DNA of 64,000 bases from Cladopsammia gracilis. Its lineage: Eukaryota > Cnidaria > Anthozoa > Scleractinia > Dendrophylliidae. Positions 54,792 through 64,000 of the stretch are shown piece after piece (within the stretch, counting starts at the first letter, position 1; the number at the start of each line of letters is the position of its first letter). The notes beneath the pieces were generated by a model. The model made no database searches and was not told the DNA's origin. It worked only from the letters and a program-made list of their open reading frames with translations. The stretch covers positions 1,073,501 to 1,137,500 of the forward strand of contig JAJGOT010000037.1 of the NCBI GenBank assembly GCA_022457155.1, given 5' to 3'. The position numbers and the translations under genes are program-made.

Positions 54792-57334
54792 CTATTTACA
54801 AGTACAAAACTCGTGTGAATCTAAGCTGTACCTGTACTGTGTAAAGGTAGCCCCAACATAATCATGGTTGTACGGATAATAAGAAGGTATGAATGGAGAG
54901 GGGTAATGGGGATAAAAAATACGGCTGATGGGTGGAGTCGGTGACCTTCTGACGATTTGTTTGCTCCCATTCCTCAAACGCTTTTCTTTGGATCGACGGT
55001 TGGAAAACCAAATCTATGAAAAACAAAAGGAAATCAAAGGTACGGAATGAGTAACAAATTAAGGTTCACTGTAAAACCTCTACTAACGGCCATCTCCCCA
55101 TAACGGCCACCTCTCTACAACGGCCATGTTTTCTTAGCCCGACTCCTTTTTATTCATTCACTCAAATCCTATAATTCTCTACAACAGCCAGAAAGGTCTA
55201 TCCGAAAGTTGTCGTTGTAGCCAGCATTTTCGCAGTTATCTCCCCTGACGGGGATGGGGCGAGGGTTTGGCTTTGGGGTGGGTGGGAGTTATTTACCTGT
55301 ATTCTTGATTCACTGATGTTGATTCTCTTTCCCAATTCTTCCCTCATCAGTACATCCGGGTACTGAGTTTTCTCAAACGCTTCCTCCAGTTGTTGGATTT
55401 GCTCGGGCATAAACTTGGTTCGGTGACGGCGGTAGTAACGCCTCAACTGTGTTTCCGAAGCAAAATCATCAAAGCTCGCTTCCCTGGGAAATCGTTCTGA
55501 AAACGACTGCTTTAGCAATGAACCTGAAAGAGATATATCAGCAAATCCGTAAATTGAAAAAAAATAGGTTGACTTGTACCGTTGTTGTCAGTCGATTGCG
55601 GTGTAAATGAACCCCATGATGACGTATTGTTCACTGAATGTCGAGTTTTGTGAAGGCGTTTCATCCGGTTCATCGGCTCCCTCGTGAACTGGCGAGCTTG
55701 TCAAGTGATCAACGAGACTGCGTTAGCGTATCCGAGAGTTAACGTTTCATATCAATATTTATCAAACGAAGTAAACGACGAAATGAAATGTATAAAATAA
55801 ACAGGATAAATGAGCTGCAGCAAACCGCAGAGTGGCTTTTCATAATATCCACTCGGTATATGCATATTGAATTAGATATCGATGTTGGTTCCTATGGAGG
55901 GGGAGGGGGGAGGGGGAAGGGGAAAAAGAAATCGGAGAACCCATTGGCGGAACTAGGGGAGGCCCCTCTCCCCCCATTTATCTTGGAGAAAATAAAGGCC
56001 GAAGGGCCGAAAATGTTTTTTCTCTAAAATTTTAGCTACTAACTCTTGCCATGCTATTTTTTGCCGTAATTTTTTCACATCTTCAGCATATTTTTCGAAA
56101 GTGCTGCTTTTCTTAAAACTACTTGCAATTTTCTGCAACCGCGTGCGCCTACGAAAGATAGATCTAGAACGACTGTTTTCGATGGCCAGATATAAAAGAC
56201 TCACTCACATTTATGCTGTGCTTCGTTTTAACAAGCATAATGCGAACGCAAGATTAAAAGAAAATGTACAAGAAAGACGTTAGGACGGTTATGTTTGCGC
56301 TCGCAAGTGAAAACCAGGCCTTAGTCGGCTCTGATACCTCTTTTATGGACGGAAATTCGGAAAGTTTTTGTGCTTTCAAGAAATAGTAGTAACTGCAAAA
56401 TCAAAAACCAAAGAATGCAGATTTCTGTGTTCTCATCATACATATTACTTACTCGTTTCTCTTTCCACTGCCATCTGAGTTGGCAACTTACAGCCTTCTT
56501 TTTCCAGGTCAATTTCCCGGCCATAGGTGGCTTCTCTTTCATCGGTAAAGGAGGAAGTTCTATGCATCTCTTCTCTCAACATCCCGCTAATGTCTGATTG
56601 ATGTGGCAAAGTTTCCATTGAGCACAATCCATCAGCCGGCAACAGCTTTTCCTTGACTTTCCACGAGAATATTCCAGGAGTTGTGCGGTGATACTCGTCA
56701 ATTCTCTTTTCTATAGTGGGGCTAACTTCTCTTGCCTTTTTCTTCGTTATGCGTCCAGGCTCAAAAGATCCAGTGTTATTGTACTTGGAAAGCAGCTTGC
56801 TGATGCAGCCATGCGAAACCTTGAGTTGTCTGCTGATATCACACGGGCGGATGCCGAGCTCTGCCATCTCGATGATTCGTTGACGGACCGAGTTTGGAAG
56901 CGGCTTGCCGTTGAAAAAAACTCCACCAAGTTGGTTCAATTTGCCCAAGCCTAAAAAAGAAGACATGACCACGTGCACAGTTACCATAAAAGCAAACCAT
57001 TATCGACCTCATGAAAAACAAAGTGTTTAATGGAACCCCGAAATATACAACAACTCTATGGAAACAAAGAAAATTGTCCTGAGAGAAAGAACGTTCCTAG
57101 TACCCATTTTAAAATTCGAAACTCCCGGCGCCCTCGGGTCATGTTTCCACAGCATTTCTCGTCAGTCTCTTCGCAACTTCCATTCGTGTTACCATAACTC
57201 CATGGAAACATGGATAATTTTTTTTTGGCTGATGTTTTCAATATAAAACCAAATTGAAAATAGATTGAAAATAAAAAAGTAGCCGAACCTCCCGTCTGGA
57301 CATCTGTCTTGGTCCCGAAGCAATCGAATTCCAT
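54792..57334 (-). CDS. Pax-class transcription factor (paired domain plus paired-type homeodomain)
   Basis: Exons 57289-57334, 56453-56950, 55297-55523 and 54792-55013 join in frame (993 nt, 330 residues). The start ATG has an in-frame TAA immediately upstream. The paired domain spans about residues 16-135: LGKLNQLGGVFFNGKPLPN, RQRIIEMAELGIRPCDISRQ, LKVSHGCISKLLSKY, then a diverged RED half with IFSWKVKEKLLPADGLC. The homeodomain (about 212-271) has RRHRTKF, L16, F20 and IWFSNRR with Ser at position 50, the Pax hallmark. The intron between homeodomain residues 46 and 47 is the classic paired-class position. The C-terminus is Tyr/Pro-rich. It is a nuclear DNA-binding regulator. The paired domain plus complete homeodomain and the divergent linker (GRITKKKAREVS instead of the usual GGSKPKV) suggest a cnidarian-type PaxC/PaxD gene, but the subclass is not secure. 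CAG|GTACAG at 54836-54841 could be an alternative last donor. Confidence 0.9.
55068..55220. repeat. ACAACGGCCA dispersed repeat, copy 3
   Basis: CCTCTACTAACGGCCATC, then CATAACGGCCACCTCTCTAC, closing with GTCGTTGTAG, matches the copies at 22210 and 40471. It lies in Pax intron 3, 77 bp from the exon 3 donor. Confidence 0.65.
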
Positions 57335-59340
57335 TTAAACTCTACTACACCACAGTACAATGATCTCCATAATACGGACACTCTGTTTTGTGCGTTTAGT
57401 GTTCTTCTTTAAGGGGTCTCAGTCGTCTCACTTTAGCTGTTTTCCCACATCTTTTTAGTTTTCGTCATGATTCTACCATTCATAGTACTGAAAACCCAAC
57501 CTAGAATTTTTTAAGCTGAAAAAGGCACTGGTATTTCTTAGCAACAGAAGATTTTGTGAGTATTAGCCTGGGGATAGTCAAGCAAAATGATAGTTTTGTG
57601 CGGCAGTGACGTAACCTATTGTGACTCAAATTTATAACACGCAGCCGGTACTTGTTTTTTGTTTTAAAAATAGCTGTTTAAACTAATAAACAACGATCGG
57701 GTATACAATAAAAATTAGCTAGTCAGTAAAAACCTGTGACATTATAACATAATAACATATATCTTAAAAAAGTATGTTACAACTGACTTGGAGCTAAAAA
57801 TTTACAGGAAATATTTTGAAAACTAATTAATAACATACTGACAGCAAATTGTTCAAAAGCTTTTATACAAACTCTTTTCCAACTCTTTTCTTCATGAGTT
57901 AACAGGTGGCAGAATGCGAATACCTGAGAATATTGTGTTTTTATAGCTATTTGATTAACGGGCGGCATTGGGCGTATCTAGACGACGCCCTTACCACATG
58001 CATCGAAATACAAGGACACGTGTGTCCTATTTGGAGAAAAACTAGAATTCATGACAAGTACTAGCGAATATGCGCCTATATTGAAAAGTGACTTCACAGC
58101 AGACCATAACTCTGAAATCTTACGACATAAAAATGTCGACAAAAAGCTTACTAACAAGGTGTTTGAAGCTTTAAATACTGTCTGATAGTCATAAGGTACA
58201 TGTGTGTTAATTGGAAAACAGTCAAAGAATAAAACAATGAAATGTTTGGTGCGCAGCAAGTAAGCGAAATTAACAACAATCTCATTGAACTCTGTTAGGA
58301 GAATCTCTTTTCACTCTACCGGAGCACAGTACAGTGTTCACACTAACAAGAAAGTATAACAAAAGCAATGTTGGTATATAAAACAAATTAAGCACCTTTA
58401 TGTCAACACGAGACAAATTAGATTATTCAACAGAAGCAAGTCTTCTTTTTAGGCCTTTCGGTGCATTTTACGAGCAAATTAGCAGTAACGGTTAAACAAA
58501 CCATTAAAACACAATGGAAGCTTATAAAGCTAGAAGATATCTGATTGCAAACTCTTGTTATTCACATCTATTTGTCAGTAAACGTTTGTAGTGCTTGCAA
58601 TTCTAATTTAATCCAAAGGATATATATAGGTCAAACTGAGAGGGCTGCACGAAATGAGCAAACGAATCGATCATAATTTTTTCTCTAAAACAAAGAAGTA
58701 TTTAAATGCATTTCTTTTCAAGGAAAAGCTGGCAGTTAAATTGACTGTGCTGCTGTTTTCTACTGTGGGTTGGCACGATAGACAAGAAAAGCCTGTAGCT
58801 AGTGACTCCATGCTGGGTAAATCATTGCTCAAAAGGAATACAGCACATGGCCATATTAGATGTTCACGAGCCAATTAAGAGAAATATTTCATAAAGTGAA
58901 TCCAATGGCGGAGAAGCAAGCTACAATCGTTGAACTTCACGCAGCCTACAACATAATTCCAGCAACTGATCATATCTATCCAGCTTCAGCACAAGACTTT
59001 GCCATGAGTTGTGGTACTCCACAAAAGGTACTAACAAAGAACTTTACCTCGCGCTTACATGCCTTTAATTCTAGATAAAATGCATCACCAATTACGTACG
59101 CCATGGAAGCGCAACCTGTAACGAACACTTCTTTCACTTCACAGACATAAAAAGTATTGCAAGAATACATTGGAATAACCAGTTTTAAGTTTATGTATCA
59201 AGTTAGGGAATCGTTCACGGCTTTCTTAGCATGTGATATTTACTTCTTCCATGCATGAAAATATTTTTCAAGGAATAAAAGCAAAAAATATCGAGGTACA
59301 CGCACAGCAGAAAATAATATTTTTCGATAAATGTTCTTAC
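57335..59340. other. Pax 5' flank without a supported gene
   Basis: AT-rich DNA with short open frames only (all under about 95 codons and without motifs). No long inverted repeat or satellite was seen, in contrast to flanking regions. It may hold Pax regulatory DNA or, if the distal first exon is used, be Pax intron 1. Confidence 0.45.
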
Positions 59341-59359
59341 CTGCATCCGTGTGATTCAT
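59341..59359 (-). CDS. Candidate alternative first coding exon of the Pax gene
   Basis: ATG at 59359 gives MNHTDA and one further base before a strong GTAAGAAC donor. The phase (1) is exactly that needed by the paired-domain exon at 56950, giving MNHTDAGLGKLNQLGG, the usual short leader ahead of a Pax paired domain. It would be an alternative to the exon at 57289-57334, implying a second promoter about 2 kb upstream. Only transcript data can decide. Confidence 0.5.
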
Positions 59360-60229
59360 GGTTAAGAATAAGGTCCTTAGCCTGAAAGCCTGTACTTCTG
59401 ATATTCTGGGATGGCATTCATATAAGCCTCCTTAGTTAAGATGAATGTTAAATACTGTTTCTTAACAATAGGTTTTTGTATTCCAACTTATTTAGGATAC
59501 TATTGGGTATTTTCTTAATGTACCACCAAACTATAGTGATCAACATCTAAGATCTCCATATGCCTTGCGGGCTGGCCCTGGTTTTTCCTGTGGGGATCTC
59601 CGTAACCAGGTTGCAAATTTCTCCTGAACAGACTAGACTGGTTGCCAAGTGAAAGAATGTCAAACACGGATTAACACGGACTGTTTTTTTAAAACTTTTT
59701 TGATCAACAATGATACCTTGAGGTCGAAAGAGTAAAGATCAAGAACTCCCAGAATTACAGCAAAGAAAAACACGACTGAATGTTATCGTGCTCTGCTTAT
59801 TCTAAATGTCATCACGTACACATTTTTATCGACAAACTTCTTCATGTGAACAGACCACAAAATTCATTCTTCAATCCAGGCCATTCCCGGGTTACCTAGC
59901 CCATGTAAATAGTTCCTAAATCTCGCATAAATTATCTTAGAGTGCAAGCGACTTGTAGTATAACAATCGAATACACAGCAAAAAAATCATCGCTTCGGGC
60001 AAAAATCGAACACAATTGAGAAACCAGTCCCGGGTTACCGAGATCTTGTGAAGAGGGCCTAACTCTCGCATAAATTTTTTAGAGTCAGCTTTTTACAAGT
60101 GTGAGCGACTTGTTTGATAACAATCGAACCCATAGAACAAAAAATCATTGCTTGACAAAACTTGGTCGCAATCGATAAAGTGGATGTAGACTAAAAAATG
60201 TTTTCAAATATAGCGCTAAAAATTAGTTT

Positions 60230-60270
60230 CTCAGACGTTTCGAGGCTGCTGCCTCTTCATCAGTGAGTTT
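60230..60270. repeat. Conserved repeat tail motif
   Basis: CAGACGTTTCGAGGCTGC followed by TGCCTCTTCATCAGTG is, in reverse complement, the CTGATGAAGAGG..CGAAACGTCTG motif found at the ends of many animal interspersed repeats. A related CCTGAAGAGGGC..CGAAACGTTG occurs at 32458-32488. Confidence 0.5.
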
Positions 60271-60479
60271 AAACGCAACTATGCGCATATCATGTGCATT
60301 TTTTGATTACTTTATCGATAAAGTGGCTTAATCATAGCTGCTATATGTTCAGTTTTTATCCTGTTAACCCTGAATATCATAATTCCAGTACGATTTTTTC
60401 TAACGCTAAAATTTAAATGAATATGAATATATGAAAATCATATATACATGTGAACTGCGGATAAAGCATGAGTGAGATT

Positions 60480-60622
60480 AGTCATCCTCGCAGTTTACTA
60501 TCAACTCAAGCAGTTGAAAAGCAACCTGAAAAAAAAAATTCAGGATTGAACGTTCAAGCCTGAATATTTTTCAGGTTGCTTTTTTAACTGCTTAAGTTGA
60601 AAGCACACTGCGAGGATCAAAA
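60480..60622. mobile_element. MITE (CATCCTCGCAGT termini)
   Basis: CATCCTCGCAGTTTACTATC at 60483 pairs imperfectly with the sequence ending CACTGCGAGGATC near 60619. Arms include AAGCAGTTGAAAAGCAACCTG. No coding frame. Confidence 0.75.
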
Positions 60623-61210
60623 ATTTCACTCAGCTAAAATTCAAAATAACAAAAACACTAATTTTGTTGTTCATTTTGCTTCACCTTTATACCCAAGTAT
60701 CTCGTAATAAACGAAGGAAGAGGCGGTTACATATGGGCTGCAAAAAGTCACCGCAACCAAGGTACATATTCTTACAAGTTCATGAATTGAGCTGATACAA
60801 TGAATAATCATGGCTAAATACAGACAATAAGGACAGACTTAAAGGCGGTAATAGAGGTGCCACAATGTGTGTTACTAGCACACCAAAACCGTGTACAATC
60901 TTTTGTTTAACATTTACCACGTACATCATATGAGCTGGGTAACCGGGATGGCCCACTTAGTGGGACGATTTATTTTTTGGTGGGTATGGAAAGTTTCAGC
61001 CCAATTATTTCGTGCACGCAAATATTAACTCATGATTTTCTTTGCTGTAATTCTGAAAATTCAGCATCGAGTAATCTTTTTTGATAAAAAAGTTTAAAAC
61101 TGGTTAGAATAATGCTTATCTTGCCCTCCTTTAATAGAAACGCTTAAGTAATTTAAAAACTTTCATCCAGTAGGTAACCGGACTGGCTTGTTTATGGGAA
61201 ACTTCCAGCC

Positions 61211-61597
61211 GGCCAGCCCGCCTTCTCATATGCTACATCGCAAATTTTACAAAGTAATATGAGTGAACCGAAATCTCGCTAACCAGGCCAGCCCGCCTTC
61301 TCATATGCCACATCGCAAATTTTACAAAGTAATATGAGTGAACCGAGATCTCGCTAACCAGGCCAGCCCGCCTTCTCATATGCCACATCGCAAATTTTAC
61401 AGAGTAATATGATTGAATGGAGATCGCGCTAACCAGGCCAGCCCGCCTTCTCATATGCCACATCGCAAATTTTACAGAGTAGTATGATTGAACCGAGATC
61501 GCGCTAACCGGGCCAGCCCGCCTTCTCATTTGCCACATCGCAAATTTTACAAAGTGATATGAGTGAACCGAGATCGTGCTAACCGGGCCAGCCCGGT
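61211..61597. repeat. 75-bp tandem repeat, 5.2 copies
   Basis: Units start GGCCAGCCCGCCTTCTCATA at 61211, 61286, 61361, 61436 and 61511, with a partial copy at 61586. The period is divisible by three, so a 129-codon minus-strand frame stays open; I treat it as an artefact. Confidence 0.95.
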
Positions 61598-61962
61598 CAA
61601 TCGGACTCACTTGAAGAGGCACTTAGCTACATATGAATGAAAAACATAATTTGAAGAGCGTTTCTTGCAGTTTTTAAGACAAAGTTATCCCCACACTGTA
61701 AGTTGTTCATAAATGGTACCGTTTCAATTTAACATCAACGTGCAAAAAAGCAATAAAAAAAAACAAACAATGAAAAGACTCAATGATCAACGCTCGATCT
61801 GCTGACAAAGGAAACTAATCTTTATTCAAACAATGTTTATTTTTTTCTTTTAAATAAGGTACAATGATCGATTCTGCCAATTCAGTTATCTTGGTTTCTT
61901 TTCTTTTTTTTTAACCTCAAAACCACTATCAACCATAGTGGAAATAACATATTTTATTTTCA

Positions 61963-62098
61963 GTCGTTTTCAAACATTCTTTTGTCAAATTTTTCATCCT
62001 CCATATTAAATGTATGTCAATTGATACTGGGTCGTTTTCAAACATTCTTTTGTCAAATTTTTCATCCTCCATATTAAATGTATGTCAATTGATACTGG
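61963..62098. repeat. Perfect 68-bp tandem duplication
   Basis: GTCGTTTTCAAACATTCTTT begins at 61963 and again at 62031, and both copies are identical through TTGATACTGG. Perfect identity implies a recent event or assembly duplication. Confidence 0.95.
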
Positions 62099-62621
62099 GT
62101 CACGTGCAATTGCAGAAAAACATGTTCGAAGGATATATTTATCACAGTCTTTAAGACAAAAACTACCTCCCAGATCCTCGATTCAAACATCAAAACTCGG
62201 CAACGCATGTAACTGAAAGTAATAAAAATGTAGACAATGAAGTTTGATCATCGTTCGAAGTGCAGCCGACAAAGGAAACTAATTTTTATTCAAACAATAT
62301 TTAAATTGTTTTATTTTTTATTGTGAACCGATGTTTACGTCTGCCAATTCAGTTACCTTGGTTCTTGGCCTCAAAACTACTACCAACCATAGCGGTTCAG
62401 TCGTTTAGTTGTCCTCTTTTAAATGTTTATAGGATTCTCTAAATCATGATCATACAGGTGTTCGCCGAGACAAGTATCTTTTGTTATTGGTTTTAGTCAG
62501 GTTAACTATACCTATTAACTTGTCAGCACGTTCCATCGTGCATGTGTTATGAATAAAGGAGGAAGTTACTAGATTTACACTACAAATTCTTCCTTTACGA
62601 ATTTCGCTAATGTAATAAACA

Positions 62622-62819
62622 GACCTCTTTAGCTTGTATGTTTTGTTTTCCGAATGAAGATCATGTGATGTTACCCTAGAGAATTGTTTCTTTTACGTTC
62701 TGTTTTCTTCACGTGCATATGTATGCATAATTTATGACAAGATACCTTAAGGACAAATTCCCTTGAAAACATCACATGACCTACATTGGGAAAACAAAAC
62801 ATAGAAGCTAAAGAGGTCT
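62622..62819. mobile_element. 198-bp MITE (AGACCTCTTTAGCTT termini)
   Basis: AGACCTCTTTAGCTTGTATG at 62622 is mirrored by AGAAGCTAAAGAGGTCT ending at 62819, with arms of about 52 bp through GATCATGTGATGTT. It is inserted between the second and third copies of the surrounding duplication. Confidence 0.85.
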
Positions 62820-63204
62820 ATAACGGATAAAAATACACAATAAGGGCACGGTTGATCGAGGGATTGTTTATGAACCACCGCAGGGTACAGGTCCTCCTTT
62901 GTTTTTAATTGAGGATTACAGTCTTTGACAAAATAAAACACTAAATACGCAAACAATGAAAAAACTCGCAATTAAGTTGGATTATCGCTCGACATCGACA
63001 AAAAAAACTAATTTCTATTTAAAAGATGTTTAAGTTGTTTTTAACATTTTATCTTAAATTACAATATCGATGTCTTCTTTGCCAATTCAGTTATCTTGGT
63101 TATTGTCCTCAAAACGACTACCTATCATAGTGGAAATTACCTATGTTTCATTTTCAATCATTTTCAAATTCTTCATTCTCCAACTTATGCCAATAGACCA
63201 TCTT

Positions 63205-63391
63205 CGTGTCCTTGCCTTTGAGTGGAAGCGAGGCTGAAGTTGACCTTGTTATGATACAGACTTTGGAGCTTTTCAGATGTAAATTTAGCTAGTTAGCATG
63301 AGAAAAGCATTGTAAACATATGAAAGGCAGAAAGGTTTGTATCAAAGCAAAGTCACCTCCAGCCTCACTTCCACTCAAAGGCACGGTCACC
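63205..63391. mobile_element. MITE (CTTTGAGTGGAAG arms)
   Basis: GTCCTTGCCTTTGAGTGGAAG near 63209 pairs with CTTCCACTCAAAGGCAC near 63370-63386, and GCGAGGCTGAAG pairs with CCTCCAGCCTC. No coding frame. Confidence 0.7.
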
Positions 63392-63879
63392 AAGCACACA
63401 ACTGTAAAATGACTATTGAATATTCTTGTCATCTGAGAAATTACTCCGTTTAAACGAAGAGTTCGCCCTCACAAAAATATTTTGTTGTTAAGTTTTTACT
63501 GAAACATCTCGCGTATTGTTTTTATTGTTTCTTTACCTGAATAAAAATACACAATTAGGCCATTGTTCATGAACATGGCAGACTTTAAAAGCAATAAAAG
63601 AGGATCTGGATGGGGTTTACTGCCAAATGACAGATACTAGCTAAAATTTTACTGACAACTGATCTTGAAACTAACATTTGTACCAGACGTTACTGAGAAC
63701 TAACCACAGACCTGAAAGACTGTCATATTCCATAACCCTTTGAAAATAATATTTTTTTGGCTATTATATAATTTTTTTACACCAAAGGACAAGTGACTCG
63801 AATTTCTTATGTCGTAAATTAACAAGGCTATTAATAACATGGCTATTAAAATTCACCATTTACAATTTTGCCCTAAAAA

Positions 63880-64000
63880 GGGATTTCCACTGTCGCGTTT
63901 TTCCGCACGTTTTCATATTTTACGTACATTTTTACGTACCTTTAAAGGTGGATTTCCACTGTGGCGTTTTGTCTACGCACGTTAACGTATTTACAATGTG
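63880..64000. repeat. Start of a TTTCCACTG-type dispersed repeat, cut by the right edge
   Basis: GGGATTTCCACTGTCGCGTTTT at 63881 recurs as GGTGGATTTCCACTGTGGCG at 63949. Both are followed by ACGTAC / CGCACGTT words. The end lies outside the window. Confidence 0.55.

Larger units (their letters stand above)
61610..63170. repeat. Three diverged tandem copies of a 450-750-bp segment
   Basis: Landmarks GACAAAGGAAACTAAT, TTATTCAAACAAT, TGCCAATTCAGTTA and CTACCAACCATAG recur in the same order near 61805, 62270 and 63000. Spacing differs because of insertions, including a MITE at 62622 and a 68-bp duplication at 61963. Confidence 0.7.

Noticed and set aside
57056..57334. Reading the Pax first exon through into the following intron (92 codons)
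   Set aside because: The extension after GTTCGG is AT-rich intron; splicing at 57289 gives the right phase for the paired domain.
61233..61622. 129-codon minus-strand frame of a 25-residue repeat
   Set aside because: Same artefact: the 75-bp satellite unit is divisible by three.

Overview
The window is animal nuclear DNA. It is AT-rich and intron-dense, carries four spliced protein genes, and is packed with short inverted-repeat transposons. A divergent cnidarian-type Pax gene, gene structures close to the vertebrate ones, and repeat families such as the CCAACCTCGTTCCCAGGG hairpin and the CGTTATAACGA-type mariner point to an anthozoan, most likely a stony coral. The species-level assignment is inference.

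Layout from left to right. (1) Minus strand, 468-4653: the first five coding exons of a TRPM-family cation channel, which continues off the left edge. (2) 4.7-9.6 kb: an intergenic stretch filled with nested foldback elements, including a tRNA-like segment inside a MITE. (3) Minus strand, 9668-19092: a complete nine-exon gene for AAGAB (alpha/gamma-adaptin binding protein p34, 312 aa). Its fifth intron holds a 3.27-kb near-perfect palindrome. (4) 19093-19321: a 229-bp bidirectional promoter interval. (5) Plus strand, 19322-52316: a complete 35-exon gene for IQCH (IQ-motif protein H, about 1322 aa), whose introns hold many MITEs, two more large foldbacks and a 2.4-kb minisatellite of 33-bp units. 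(6) Minus strand, 54792-57334: a four-exon Pax gene with a paired domain and a Ser50 homeodomain, plus a candidate second first exon at 59.34 kb. (7) 59.4-64 kb: no recognisable gene; tandem duplications, a 75-bp satellite and MITEs.

AAGAB (AP-1/AP-2 adaptor assembly) and IQCH (a calmodulin-binding, sperm/axoneme-associated protein) are also head-to-head neighbours in human (15q23, from memory). The shared promoter and gene order therefore look like an ancient microsyntenic pair. The genes are otherwise functionally unrelated and form no operon-like unit.

The exon models were built by hand from GT/AG boundaries, reading-frame phase and remembered family motifs. All 49 exons assigned to the four genes join in frame (AAGAB 939 nt; IQCH 3969 nt; Pax 993 nt; TRPM 693 nt so far). 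The most unusual material is the palindrome with 6-bp target duplications (Polinton-like ends), the intronic array of donor-like/E-box 33-mers that starts at an authentic splice donor, and the MITE whose target duplication supplies part of a TRPM splice donor.
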